This document shows, in pieces, positions 42,102-52,690 of a stretch of DNA of 64,000 bases (within the stretch, counting starts at the first letter, position 1; each line of letters opens with the position of its first letter). The DNA is from Fibrisoma montanum (GTDB taxonomy: Bacteria > Bacteroidota > Bacteroidia > Cytophagales > Spirosomataceae): contig NZ_QXED01000002.1 of the NCBI RefSeq assembly GCF_003583365.1, positions 806,001 to 870,000 of the forward strand, in the 5' to 3' direction. The position numbers were made by a program, and so were the translations under genes. The notes beneath the pieces were generated by a model. The model was not told the origin of the DNA. It made no database searches and saw only the letters and a list, made by a program, of their open reading frames with translations.

Positions 42102-43451
42102 TCATGACTTTAGCATCGACGCCAGGCCCGATGCACGGGTAGGGTAAGCAAACAAGGTGGTACGCAGGCTCTCGACGGGAATCCTGTGGTTGATGGCCAG
42201 CGTCAGTACGTTGATCAGCTCATCGCTGCCGACACCGAGCAGATGAGCGCCCATCAGCAGGCCGTTGTCGTCGTCGATCAGGAGTTTATAGCCCGACACC
42301 GGTTCGTTGATTCGTCGGGATTCGTACCAGTCGGTCGTGTCGCTGAACGACACCCGGATGTTTTTGCCGGACTGCCGGGCCGATTCCTCGCTCATGCCTA
42401 CGGTTGCCAGATTCGGCCAGGTAAACACCACCGATGGAACGGCCGTTTCGGTATAGCGCTGCTGGTTGCCGTTCAGGATGTTGGCCCCTACGATGCCGGC
42501 TTCCCACGAGGCCACCGGGGTCAGAGGAAGCCCTTTTTCGGCCACATCCCCGCAGGCATACACGGCCGGGTTGGATGGGCTTTGCAGAAACTCATTAACC
42601 GCTACGCCTTTGTCGCTGTACTCCACGCCCGCCTTGTCGAGGTCCAGATCCTGCAAGTCGGCCGGCCGGCCGGCCGCATGGACGACCAGGCTGGCGTTCA
42701 GCGAGCGTTCCTGCCCCTGTTGGTTTATACCAACGCGAAGAGTACCGGGCTCGCCCTCGACCGAAACGACCTCGGCGTTCAGGAGCAGGGTAATGCCCAT
42801 CGCTTCGGTGGCGCTCACCAGCAGGTCGACCAGATCCGGGTCAAATGGTTCCAGCGGTCGTTCGCCCTGGTGCACGATGGTTACTTTGGCTCCGGCCCGG
42901 CTGGCTACGTGCGCAAACTCAAAAGCGATGTAGCCACCCCCGACCATCACGATATCGTTGGGCAGCTGCTCCAGTTCCATAAACGCTGTGCTGTCGGTCA
43001 GAAGGTCCTCGCCGGGAATGCCGAGCGGAGCCGGACGGGCACCGGCGGCAATCACGATGTGATCGGCCTGCAACTGTGTATCGCCCACCTGCACCGCGTC
43101 GGGGGCAATAAAGCGGGCTGTTCCGTGGAAAGCCGTAATGCCGGTTTCTTTAAATTGCTGCTCGGTCTTTTCGGGAATGGGATCCGTGAAGGTGCGCTTG
43201 AACCGGATCAGTTCGGGCCAGTCGATGCGGGCTTCGGCTGCTAGGCCATTGTCGCGCATGCGTTCGGACCGGGCAACCAGCTCGGCGGCTCCGGCGAGAA
43301 TTTTTTTAGGGTCGCAGCCGCGCTGAGAGCACGTACCGCCGAAGGGTAGTTTGTCAATGATGGCTACGGACTTACCGGCCTGATGAAGCTGTTCGGCCGT
43401 ACTTTTACCGGCAACCCCGGTACCGATCACAATCGCATCGAATTGTTGCAT
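42102..43451 (-). CDS. FAD/NAD(P)-dependent disulfide oxidoreductase (mercuric reductase-like)
   Basis: The 449-residue class I pyridine nucleotide-disulfide oxidoreductase starts at ATG 43451 (MQQFDAIVIGTGVAG). It has the FAD-binding GTGVAG, redox-active Cys41/Cys46 in 'GGTCSQRGCDPKK', NAD(P)-binding 'VMVGGGYIAFEFAHVA' (about 165-180), 'VYACGDVAEKGLPLTPVA' and a C-terminal dimer domain. The catalytic His-Glu pair of lipoamide dehydrogenases is not evident at the end. There is no N-terminal HMA domain and no mer operon, so 'mercuric reductase' is only a similarity label. Its first 46 codons and 115 upstream bases are duplicated at 62770-63022, flanking the defence island. Confidence 0.87.
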   Translation of the reverse strand: MQQFDAIVIGTGVAGKSTAEQLHQAGKSVAIIDKLPFGGTCSQRGCDPKKILAGAAELVARSERMRDNGLAAEARIDWPELIRFKRTFTDPIPEKTEQQFKETGITAFHGTARFIAPDAVQVGDTQLQADHIVIAAGARPAPLGIPGEDLLTDSTAFMELEQLPNDIVMVGGGYIAFEFAHVASRAGAKVTIVHQGERPLEPFDPDLVDLLVSATEAMGITLLLNAEVVSVEGEPGTLRVGINQQGQERSLNASLVVHAAGRPADLQDLDLDKAGVEYSDKGVAVNEFLQSPSNPAVYACGDVAEKGLPLTPVASWEAGIVGANILNGNQQRYTETAVPSVVFTWPNLATVGMSEESARQSGKNIRVSFSDTTDWYESRRINEPVSGYKLLIDDDNGLLMGAHLLGVGSDELINVLTLAINHRIPVESLRTTLFAYPTRASGLASMLKS

Positions 43452-43566
43452 AGGTGGGCCTGACGGGCAGGCAGTCTGGTGACGAGTCAGGACTCTGAAT
43501 GGATGTCCCCACCTGATTAACCACAATCCCGGGCAAAGGTTGGCCGTACGGGTGTCCTTACCGGAC
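43314..43566. repeat. Left 253-bp direct repeat of the defence island
   Basis: This segment (first 138 coding bases plus 115 upstream bases of the oxidoreductase gene) recurs at 62770-63022 in the same orientation at an offset of 19456. I count four mismatches (43326, two near 43401 and one near 43463), about 98% identity. Identity stops sharply at 43567 and before 43314. Confidence 0.95.
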
Positions 43567-43576
43567 TTAAGCGTGT

Positions 43577-46500
43577 TTACGCCATGGCCCGAGTGTTGCC
43601 ATTTATTCCATCAATTATTTGAAATAACTGTTTGGTTTTGTCAGCAAAAAGTCCTGAAACGCCGGTGTCGTTAAAATCGGTGAACTGAGGAGTGTAGAGG
43701 ACCTTCTTCTCAATGGTGCCATTCTCGGCTAAATAGCCAATCAGCATGTTGATGAACTCAATCTGAACCGACGATAGTTGGCCGTTGCTGAGGAAGGTAG
43801 AGAAAGCCGCCTTAGCGGCAGCGAAATCCAGGCCCACAATCTGACGAACGAATTCACCTAACGGTCGCTGCCCAAGAGCCTCGACAAACTGCTCGCGGGA
43901 TTCCATGCCTACTCCTTCAAACAGCATTCGATCCAGTTCATCTAACTCGTGTTCGGTGATGGGCTGATTGTTGCGTAGTTTTCGAATCGTTAGGTGATTT
44001 TCATTCTGACGAATCAATTGTTCCATTCGATCCCGGTAAGCTTCGCTACTCACGTAACCGACAATATGTTCATGCACGCGCTCTAGACCGTCAAACTCGT
44101 CTGCGAAGTCGGTGTAAACAACTGGCCGGGTGTCTTTGTCCAAATAACGGACGAGGCCACGTAAAGCTAAGCGCACAGGCTCAAGGGCTGGAACACGAAC
44201 TGCCTTCCAGTACTCAGTACCCGCTACGTCGTCGATTAAGGGCATTTGCTGTTGTACTTGTGGCACGCTACCTTTCTTTTGTAAACCACGACCGATTCGG
44301 CGGACTTTATTGACCAGCGTTGTCAACTGGTCGGTTTTGCCGGTTACGCGGTTCAATTGCGTTTGCAGGAGCAGCAGGTCAAAACGACGGGCCGTTTCGT
44401 CAGACTTCTCATCGGCGATCAGTGGGGCGATGTGCTTCTCTAATTCCAAGACATCAACCGTATCCAACGCTCGCCAACGAGCTTCATCTTTGAATTTTAA
44501 CACACGCTCCCATTCCCGACGTACCAGGAAACTGTCTTCATCTAACAATTGTACTTGAGCATGAAGGGTACGAAAAAGTGTTTCTTTTAACTCCTGCGTT
44601 TCAGCGTCGGCGTCCTCAGGTAAGGCCAGTGCCAGCCGCAAGCGTGTAATAAACACTTGCTCACTTAAACTGGGCGGAATACTGACATCGGCTTCCTTAG
44701 GATCCTGAGCGAAGAACTCAAAGTTGCCGCAGTAATCGAAAATATTGAATAACTTCTTATCCTGACCTGGCCCGAACAGATGCGGGCGAAGCCGGGTACC
44801 GCGCCCGATCATCTGCCAGAACTTAGCCTTCGACAGAACCCGCTTAAAGAAGACCAGGTTGACCACTTCGGGGATGTCGACGCCCGTGTCGAGCATATCC
44901 ACAGATACGGCAATCTGGAAGTCGTTGTTATTGGGGTCGGTGAACTGGCCGATTAGCCGATCCACTTCGTTGCCGAGCGAATAGTCAATTAACTGGCAGA
45001 AATGTCCGGCATACTGCGGAAACAGTTTCTCAAAGCGCTCCACGATAAAAACAGCGTGGGCATGGTTCTTTGCGAAGATGATGGATTTACCCAGCCGATC
45101 ACCGCCTTCAATCGTCAGCCCGTTTGTCATCAGGTGAACCAGGACTTTATCGACCGTATCTTTGTTAAATAACCACGTGTTGAGTTCTTCCGGATCAAAC
45201 CCTTCCGGTACGTTGCCTTCCTCATCGGTAAACGTTTCTTCGTATAATTCCTGCTCTTCCTTAGTAAGATTGTCATATCGAATGCCCTGTTGCATGAATT
45301 TGAGGGGTACCGATACGCCCCGGTAGGGCACCAGGTTTCGATCATCAACCGCCTTATCGAGTGGATAGTCGTAGGTCGGCTGTTGGTTGGGCAAGTCAAA
45401 GAAACCAAACGTATCGCGGTCGGTCTCGTCTTTAGGAGTGGCCGTTAAGCCTACCAACAGCGCATCAAAGTAGTCGAAGATGGCTTTGTACTTCTTGTAG
45501 ATACTGCGGTGCGCTTCGTCGATGATGACCAAATCAAAGTAGCCAACACCAAACGTCCGTTCCGGTGCACCAGACGGCCCGTTTTTCCATTCGCTGTCGA
45601 TGCGGTTTAGGATGGTCTGGTACGTGGAAAACACAATGCGGGCTTCAGCGTAGTCATCGGACTGAAGCAGGTTGACGCCCGTCAGGTGAGGTACGTACCG
45701 GCCGAAGTTTTCACAGGCTTGCCGAACCAACGTTTTCCGGTCCGCCAGAAACAGCGTGCGCTTGACCCATCCGGCTTTCACCATCACATCGACTAAGGCC
45801 GCTGCCGTACGCGTCTTACCGCTACCTGTCGCCATAACCAGCAGGGCTTTTCGATACCTGTTGGCAAAGTGGTCGCCGATAGCCGCAATGGCCTGAATCT
45901 GGTAGTAACGGTCGGCAATGGCTTTGTTAACTTTGGGTTCCCTAAATAGCTTTCGTTCGGTTCGGCGGGCAATCAGTCGCTGTAGCTCATCCGGCTTATG
46001 AAAGCCCTGTACTTCGCGAGGATTGTAGAATGTATCATCCCAAAAGCCGGTTCGGAAACCATTGGTGAAGTAAATAAGTGGCCGACGACCGTACCGCTGT
46101 TCCAGCGCGTCGGCATACCGAACGGCCTGCTGCTTGCCTTTGTCCCACTCGGCGGTCGCTCGTTTGGCTTCGACCACGGCCAGTGGTAACCCATCGGCTC
46201 CCCACAGCACGTAGTCGGAGCGGTCGGTAAGCGTAATGGCTTCTTCAATGGACGCGTTTTCGTCTTTGGTTCGTTTGCCGGGCTGACTGGCAATGATCCA
46301 GCCCGCTTCGCGCAGCAGCTTGTCAATGAACAACTGCCGGGTTTCGGCTTCGGTGTAGGCACCAGTATAAGTCTGCAGCGACTCGGTGCGCTGATCAAGC
46401 TGGGCTTTTAAGGCCGCAATTTCGGCTTCTTTAGCCTTTAGCTGCTCGGCGTGAATATCCGTCAGCAGGGTTTGCTCGGCCAGTTTCGCCTTTAGTTCGG

Positions 46501-46972
46501 CCTGCTCGTCGGCTGTCTGGTAAAAGTTGGTGGTGGGCAACAGCGTTTCGTCGAAAGGACGAATCGGCACTGAAGGACCGAAATACGTTTTTACAGCCAG
46601 AGCGCAGATACCGTACAATGCTTTCAGCGCCACCAGCGATTCAGCCGACGATAACTTAACGTCGCTGGCGTGAACGGCCTGGTTGCCGTAATCTTTCAGT
46701 AACTTAAGCTGATCCTTCAATACGTAAGGAATCACCTTTTTGAACTCATAATGGCCGATTAGTTTGGCTAAGGTACGGTCGTAGGGGTCGGGTGGGAAGT
46801 AGGGCGTCAGGCGCGGGTCGTTGGCGTACATGTACATGACCAGTTCCTCCAGTCCTTTGCGACATAAGGCTGCACCTACAACCGGCTTAATTATGGTAAA
46901 CTGCTCGGCCAACGTGGCCGTTTCCGCTACATCGGGAAGGGTTCCGGTTAAAAAAGAGAAGTTGGAGTTCAT
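43577..46972 (-). CDS. hsdR: Type I restriction enzyme R subunit (HsdR)
   Basis: The 1131-residue ATP-dependent translocase/nuclease has an N-terminal DUF4145-like region (about 1-130), a coiled coil (about 155-200), an HSDR_N nuclease domain with '[11 protein letters not shown]' (about 262-272) and a superfamily 2 helicase. The helicase shows Walker A '[15 protein letters not shown]' near 380, 'IIDEAHRS' near 482 and 'LVGLTATP'. Motif VI is '[10 protein letters not shown]' and an EcoEI-type C-terminal region closes the protein. It needs HsdM and HsdS, encoded upstream in the same direction but separated from it by drmE-like, drmA and drmB. It is the last gene of the island, 79 bases after drmB. 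Confidence 0.9.
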
Positions 46973-47051
46973 AAAGTCAAGCAGTCAGCAGTACGTAAAC
47001 ATAAGGCTATACGGTCATTGGCCTTTAAGTAGTATTTGACAAAAATATAGT

Positions 47052-48965
47052 TTACATAGTATTTCTAAAATAGCCAAACTCTGAATCAACAAGTAGCTGT
47101 CGGTCCAATAAGGTGTTAAACTCTTCGCATGATGTTTCTGGTAGTATTGCGCATGAGTAACAGGCAGCCAGGTTCAGGTTGCCTGCTCCCTGTCCGTCGG
47201 ATGTCCAGCAAATGGGATCAGAAGCACAATGCTGAGCCCGCCACAAAGCCGATTGGAGCAGCTTGATGAACTTATCGGATCGACATAGTGACGTGAGTCC
47301 GCCAAAACTACCTTCAGCACCCGCTACTGTATAAATTAAAAGTCCCGTCATGCGCCCTTTTTTGACATACAGTCGCTCCTGCAAGGATGCAGCAGGGTAG
47401 CCGCAGCTAAACTCCAATTCTTTAATGATTAGATGAGACAGGGTGTGAATTAGCACAAATTCCGGCGTGGCACTCTTCCCCTTGATAATAGCGCTTGGCG
47501 CTTGTCGCAAATTTTGCTGAAGCGTCGTTAATCGGGTTATCAAACCAGGGTGCTGAGCAAGCCATTCCTGAATGGCTTGGGTACTTAATTCGATAAAGAT
47601 ACCTTCTCCATACCCTTCAACTCCGGGCAGATAATATGTCCGATCCCGGTAGCTACTGATGTATTTCTTTTGAACTTTCGGCCGGTCGTCAAGCTCATCA
47701 TCGGTTACCAGATACGTATCGCGATCGATAGGCTCCTGGCGCGTGTAGGAGGTCAGTACGCTTGTCAGACGTAGTTTGTCAATCCGACAGATCTTACTAA
47801 TCAAAGCAGAGTAATCGCCTAAATCAGTGAGCGTTTGAAAGGATAGATCGGCATCATTGTTTTCTTGATTCTCAACAAAGAATCGATATTCCTGGAAGCG
47901 GTAATCCGATTCGCTCAGATTCGACTGCGCTTCTGCCAATTTGAACTGATTAGCCCGCAGCCAGCGTATTTGCTCAATACTGACCGTATATCCATCCTCG
48001 GCTATCAATGCGGCAATCTCCTCATCCGTACGAGTTACTATTTTAGCCCGTCTACTAATCTCATTCACTACCCCTTCCGTCAGAGTTGTATCAGCCGGAA
48101 TGTACAGGCTGGTTAAGATATTGGGGTAATAAACGCTGTTACTGCTTCGTAATACGGGCTTGAACAAGGCTTGAGATTTTGATACCGCTTCAAACTCTGG
48201 CAGGTCACATTTGGCAACGCGAAGGCTGAACAATCCTCGTAATGACCGGCTGTGGGTTTTATTATTAGGAAATCGCGCTGTAATAGTTATGCCCCGTAGG
48301 TCAGTGAATCGCTCAGACGTACTGATGGTGAATGTTGTGCCAGGTGGAATTACAACATTTGGGTCAAGAAATGTTGTTTTACTGTCATCGTCGTCCGAGG
48401 CTTGTACTGCTGGCGGTATATCTGCATCTGGTTCCTGGTTAGATAGCGTCCATTTATCCCAGGGGACATCGGCCACATCACCATTGGCAGAAGTCATCAT
48501 AAACCGAATCTGCTCTAGTTTATGCTTACGTCGCTTGCGGTCAGCATCAATATGGCAATGCCCGCATGTTGGTTCGCCGGTCATTTCCTGGCCTACTAAT
48601 TTATGCCAGGCCTCGCGCCAGTTGTCTAAGCGGTCGAAGCGCGAACAGGATGGGCAATGGAACCAGCGGGGAAAATACTCGGCTGACAATAGCTTATATT
48701 CACTGACCGGTTTATCCCAGCGAAACTCATTTTCAGGAATTTCAACGATATGTTTTAGCTGCGTGAAATAACGCCGTAGCCGACTAACGAACCGTTCGTC
48801 CTGAATACGGAAGTCGGCAAACTGACTGCCTGAGTAGCGTTGATAAAAGGGCCACTGTTCAAAGTCCTGAATGAGTAAGGCTCCATGCCGGGTTTCAATT
48901 AAAGAGCCAATGCCGCCGTAGGCGCTAATGGCTTTTCTGGTTTGGATTGGTTCGTAGAGGTTCAT
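47052..48965 (-). CDS. drmB: DISARM protein DrmB (DUF1998)
   Basis: DrmB is a core DISARM component that works with the helicase DrmA. The 637-residue protein begins 'QTRKAISAYGGIGSLIETR', followed by a four-Cys zinc site ('CPSCSRFDR' near 104 and 'CGHCHIDAD' near 138). The DUF1998 hallmark is at the C-terminus: 'AACYSCAILPETSCEEFNTL' then 'LDRQLLVD' (about 601-630). Its start overlaps the drmA stop by four bases, so the two are translationally coupled as in known DISARM loci. Confidence 0.88.
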   Translation of the reverse strand: MNLYEPIQTRKAISAYGGIGSLIETRHGALLIQDFEQWPFYQRYSGSQFADFRIQDERFVSRLRRYFTQLKHIVEIPENEFRWDKPVSEYKLLSAEYFPRWFHCPSCSRFDRLDNWREAWHKLVGQEMTGEPTCGHCHIDADRKRRKHKLEQIRFMMTSANGDVADVPWDKWTLSNQEPDADIPPAVQASDDDDSKTTFLDPNVVIPPGTTFTISTSERFTDLRGITITARFPNNKTHSRSLRGLFSLRVAKCDLPEFEAVSKSQALFKPVLRSSNSVYYPNILTSLYIPADTTLTEGVVNEISRRAKIVTRTDEEIAALIAEDGYTVSIEQIRWLRANQFKLAEAQSNLSESDYRFQEYRFFVENQENNDADLSFQTLTDLGDYSALISKICRIDKLRLTSVLTSYTRQEPIDRDTYLVTDDELDDRPKVQKKYISSYRDRTYYLPGVEGYGEGIFIELSTQAIQEWLAQHPGLITRLTTLQQNLRQAPSAIIKGKSATPEFVLIHTLSHLIIKELEFSCGYPAASLQERLYVKKGRMTGLLIYTVAGAEGSFGGLTSLCRSDKFIKLLQSALWRAQHCASDPICWTSDGQGAGNLNLAACYSCAILPETSCEEFNTLLDRQLLVDSEFGYFRNTM

Positions 48966-51900
48966 AGTGCAGTGGATTGAATGGGTTCAGGTTGTTCTTC
49001 GCCTGGCTCAGAAGCCACAGGTGACGGCTGATTTGTAATGCGTATTCCGCTGGTCGTATCTACCTCACGCATGGATTGCATCAGACTCCACTCATTAAAT
49101 CGACCGGCAGGTTGGATCAAACCGGATTTTGGGCTTTTGTTATCTTTGTATACCAGGTCGGGTTGACTCTGCCGTTTAGCTGACCATGATTCAACCAGTT
49201 TGTCGAGTTTATCGAGTGCGTAAGCCCGGTCGTCGGCTTCAGGAATCCGCTCGGTCAGCATGGCTCTGAACCGATCGACGTCTCCTATGAACTGACTAGC
49301 TCCGTTATTTGGGTATTTATTGTCCAGATGCCTGACAAACGTAACGAGCAGGCTATTCATCGCTTTGTCTACGGCGATGCGGGTGTATGGAGTTACACTC
49401 AGGGGCTCCACAAATTTGTAATAAGCACTGTTGAAGTCCTGGTAGTGCTCAAAGAATGACTTTTCGCGCGAGCGGTTTGGGTCCAGCAGGTTAACAACCA
49501 GCCCTTTATGCTCCCGGCCTACACGACTGGAAGCCTGTATGTATTCGGCAACGTTGCGGGGCAAACCATTCATCAGCATCAGGTTTAGCCGACTCACGTC
49601 GATACCTACAGAGAGCATATTTGAGGCCAGTACTAAATCAACCGTATCTATAACGTAGTTACGATCTTCTTCGGCCTGAAGTTGAAACGGTGTTTCGAGT
49701 TTACTCAGCAGTGGCTTGATTTCCTGACTAGGCACCCGGCTGGTTAGTTCTTTTGTCCGCTGGCTTAAGCCATAGAAATTAAAGCGGTAATAGGGATGTA
49801 ATCCATACCGGAAATGCAACTGACGCAGTGCATCATGAATTTCTGAGCCGACCTGATTGTACGCTTTTCCTACATCCTTCAGGCTGTTATAGTAGGAAAC
49901 AACAGTCCAGTACGGATCAATCAACCGTTGCGCTTCTGGGTCGGGATGCTCTCGTTTGAGGTCCATCAACAGTTCGGCACGGGCTAGCAAGAGATGTGCC
50001 AGTAGTTTGACTTGGGTGTTCAGTCCGGTTTTGCCGGTCGGCATGAAACCAATATGCCGCCGGAGACTAGTTTTTTGTACGTATGAGAAGAAATTATCAT
50101 CGTAAGTAATGCCTGGCGCAGGGAAAATATTGACCTCCCGGTCATACAACATCCTGATCTGCTGAGCTGTATTACGGGTGGTAGCCGTTGAGGCCACAAT
50201 TTTGGGCACACGTCCGTTTTTGCTACACAGCATATCGACCACCGATTCGAACAGACCGACCAGCGAACCCAGCGGACCACTCAGGAGGTGTAACTCATCC
50301 TGAATGATTAAATCGGGCGGTAGTGACGGACCCGTTTCGGCGTTGAATAATTTATACCCGTCTTTTACGTGCGGCAGTTGAGCGAACTTGTCAACAGTTG
50401 CAAAGAGGAGTGTTGGCCGTTTTTCGTAAACCTGCTCATCGACAAAGTAGACGGGGATCTCCTGACGGAATGCACAACGCGAGTTGCGACAAAAGGTTTG
50501 AAACAGGTTATTGAGTGCTTTGTAGCCGGCGGCCCATTGCTGATTAGAGGGCGTCTTTGTTACAGTATCGCAACCACACCACGGGCAGCTTTGTACAGGA
50601 AACGGATTCCTTTGAGTAGGGTCAACGGCCTGTTTAGATTGGTTTGCTTTAGCAATTGCTTCTGTTAAGTCGCTGAACCCTTTTTGCGCATCGGTGTATT
50701 TGTTGGGCGTGGATGCCGCCCCAACCCACATGCCAATTGAAATAGGAAGTTCGCCTAATGATTTATCGCCTTCTTTTACCAGATGTCGACGCATAAATTC
50801 CAACGCGACAATTAACCGCGAAGCCCGTTCAAACTGCTGGGCGGTCAGCAGGCGAAGGGTGTAGCGCATCAGAACGCTGACGCCTTCATAAGCTTTGGGA
50901 TCAGGATGCTGAACCCGGCGGGCAACAATGGTAAAGGCAGTTAAGGCCAGATAAGCCTCTGTTTTACCCCCACCGGTGGGAAACCAGATCAGGTCAACCA
51001 GATTACGCCAGTTGTCAGGAGAAGGCGTCGATTCGAGGGTGTCGATGATGTTTAACAGCAGAAACGCTAACTGGAAAGGCCGGTAAGCGGGGGCTTTGTG
51101 TTTGTCGTCGAAACGGTCGTAGTCACGAAAGAATTGTAGCGAGTCATATTCTGTATCGATCAACTCTGCGAATTTGGCAAGTGGCTTGGGAGTGGCTCCA
51201 AATGCTTTGTCCCGATCGCGCGAAATAATCATCTGGATGTACATGGCGGTGTTGGCCAGTTGGAAACAACGGTACACTTCGTCGTCTTTCAGTCGCTCCA
51301 GGTTCCTTTTTAGTCGCTCAACTGTTTCCCGCTGACCTTTTAGCAGTGGTTCGTAGCAACTGCTGTGTTGAGGCTCCTGCCGGGCTTCGGCGTCCTGTTC
51401 TGTTTTGTGCCATTGTTCATAACAGTCAATAAATTCGCCCAGCCGATTAAGAACGTCCTCTTTATCATATTCCGTCCAGATAGACAGGTTACGAACCTGA
51501 ATCACAGATTGAACCGTTTCGGGAATGTTGTCGCGAAGCTGGTTGCTATAGTGCTTAATATCGGCCTGGGGCAGATAGGTTGTTTGCAGCGTAGTGGGTT
51601 GCTGTTCGCTTCCCCAATCGACCGCACAGCCGTGTCCCTGCCCGAACGCACGCTCTTTGCGGTATTGGTAATTAATCAGGTTTTCTTCCTCATCAAATGG
51701 GTTGATTGACTGAAATGTCTGGAAAGGTTGCAGCGGCACATCAACAACCCGAATAACCGGCTGGAATATGCTGATTCGGTTCAGCACTTCGTTTCCGTTT
51801 GAGAACCGGGTAGCGGGGTGAGGGGTAGAGCGGTTTGCCAGCAGCAATTTAACGTACCGAACCTTACCCTGCTGGTAACTCTGCACAAAGAGCACCAGTG

Positions 51901-52690
51901 AGCACGTCTTTTTCCCAAACGTTTCTCTATGTAACGGATGCTCTTCGTAAGAACCCGGCTTCGGTATAGTAATCGGAAGTTGTTTCGAAAAGCCTTCCCG
52001 CTGCCAGATAGCCCGGCCCAATAAGAGAAGGAGTTTCTCGTAACCCTCTGATTGGTGAATACCGGGGTATTCTCGGAAATATGACCATAAGTCACCGGCT
52101 TTTAACGACTTACCAGCTCCGACCAACTCCATGAACCCATCCTGATAAGCCAGCATCGTGTCGAGCGGATAAACCGAATTATAGGCCAAGGCCTCGAACG
52201 CGTCGGCGCTGATGGCAATGCGAGCGGTTTGGGTTTTTAGAGGTCGGTACAGCGCAAAACTGACCTCAACAGACAGACCGGTTACGGCAGGGTCGAGACA
52301 GCACGTAAGCCCCATGTTATTGGGGAAAAAGTGGTTGGCAGCCAGCGTTTCATCCGGGCGTACTTCCGGCTCTTCGGCGTTTGGTTGTCCTGCGTGGGCG
52401 GCTGCCTCTTCATCCGTGACTGGCTGGTTGGTCGGGCTGAAAAAAGTGTCCCCAAGTCCGTCGTCGGTGAGGTCGCTCAGGGCTGCGCTGTCATCTTCAT
52501 CGCCAATGGTTTGTGTTTGCTTCTCCGGAAACAGAACAGCCGAGTAATAGCGGTTTAACGGAAAGTCGGCAATGATTTCCTGCTTGTCGGGCAGGCCGAA
52601 GCGGTCGGAGCCGGGGCCAATCAGCGACCGTTGCAGACGGCTGACAAACGTTGACCGGGCCGGATCGAGGAGGTCGTTAGGCGTTTCCAT
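48962..52690 (-). CDS. drmA: DISARM helicase DrmA
   Basis: The 1242-residue superfamily 2 helicase has Walker A 'WFPTGGGKTEAYLAL' (about 567-580), the DExH-type box 'IIQDELHLLSGPLGSLVGLF' (about 796-815), 'VASTATTRN', and a C-terminal lobe with 'NMLSVGIDVSRLNLMLMNGL' and 'YIQASSRVGRE'. A four-Cys zinc finger lies between motifs I and II ('CPWCGCDTV' and 'FCRNSRCAF'). These are the traits of DrmA, which loads on phage DNA and translocates. It overlaps the drmE-like gene by 14 bases and drmB by four. The order drmE-drmA-drmB is that of class 2 DISARM. Confidence 0.87.
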   Translation of the reverse strand: METPNDLLDPARSTFVSRLQRSLIGPGSDRFGLPDKQEIIADFPLNRYYSAVLFPEKQTQTIGDEDDSAALSDLTDDGLGDTFFSPTNQPVTDEEAAAHAGQPNAEEPEVRPDETLAANHFFPNNMGLTCCLDPAVTGLSVEVSFALYRPLKTQTARIAISADAFEALAYNSVYPLDTMLAYQDGFMELVGAGKSLKAGDLWSYFREYPGIHQSEGYEKLLLLLGRAIWQREGFSKQLPITIPKPGSYEEHPLHRETFGKKTCSLVLFVQSYQQGKVRYVKLLLANRSTPHPATRFSNGNEVLNRISIFQPVIRVVDVPLQPFQTFQSINPFDEEENLINYQYRKERAFGQGHGCAVDWGSEQQPTTLQTTYLPQADIKHYSNQLRDNIPETVQSVIQVRNLSIWTEYDKEDVLNRLGEFIDCYEQWHKTEQDAEARQEPQHSSCYEPLLKGQRETVERLKRNLERLKDDEVYRCFQLANTAMYIQMIISRDRDKAFGATPKPLAKFAELIDTEYDSLQFFRDYDRFDDKHKAPAYRPFQLAFLLLNIIDTLESTPSPDNWRNLVDLIWFPTGGGKTEAYLALTAFTIVARRVQHPDPKAYEGVSVLMRYTLRLLTAQQFERASRLIVALEFMRRHLVKEGDKSLGELPISIGMWVGAASTPNKYTDAQKGFSDLTEAIAKANQSKQAVDPTQRNPFPVQSCPWCGCDTVTKTPSNQQWAAGYKALNNLFQTFCRNSRCAFRQEIPVYFVDEQVYEKRPTLLFATVDKFAQLPHVKDGYKLFNAETGPSLPPDLIIQDELHLLSGPLGSLVGLFESVVDMLCSKNGRVPKIVASTATTRNTAQQIRMLYDREVNIFPAPGITYDDNFFSYVQKTSLRRHIGFMPTGKTGLNTQVKLLAHLLLARAELLMDLKREHPDPEAQRLIDPYWTVVSYYNSLKDVGKAYNQVGSEIHDALRQLHFRYGLHPYYRFNFYGLSQRTKELTSRVPSQEIKPLLSKLETPFQLQAEEDRNYVIDTVDLVLASNMLSVGIDVSRLNLMLMNGLPRNVAEYIQASSRVGREHKGLVVNLLDPNRSREKSFFEHYQDFNSAYYKFVEPLSVTPYTRIAVDKAMNSLLVTFVRHLDNKYPNNGASQFIGDVDRFRAMLTERIPEADDRAYALDKLDKLVESWSAKRQSQPDLVYKDNKSPKSGLIQPAGRFNEWSLMQSMREVDTTSGIRITNQPSPVASEPGEEQPEPIQSTAL

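Noticed and set aside
42186-43244. 352-residue forward open frame in the oxidoreductase gene
   Set aside because: The reverse frame carries all FAD and NAD motifs; the forward frame has none.
42102-43451. Mercury-resistance locus
   Set aside because: The gene lacks an HMA domain and there is no merR, merT or merP nearby; it is a generic disulfide oxidoreductase of the same superfamily.
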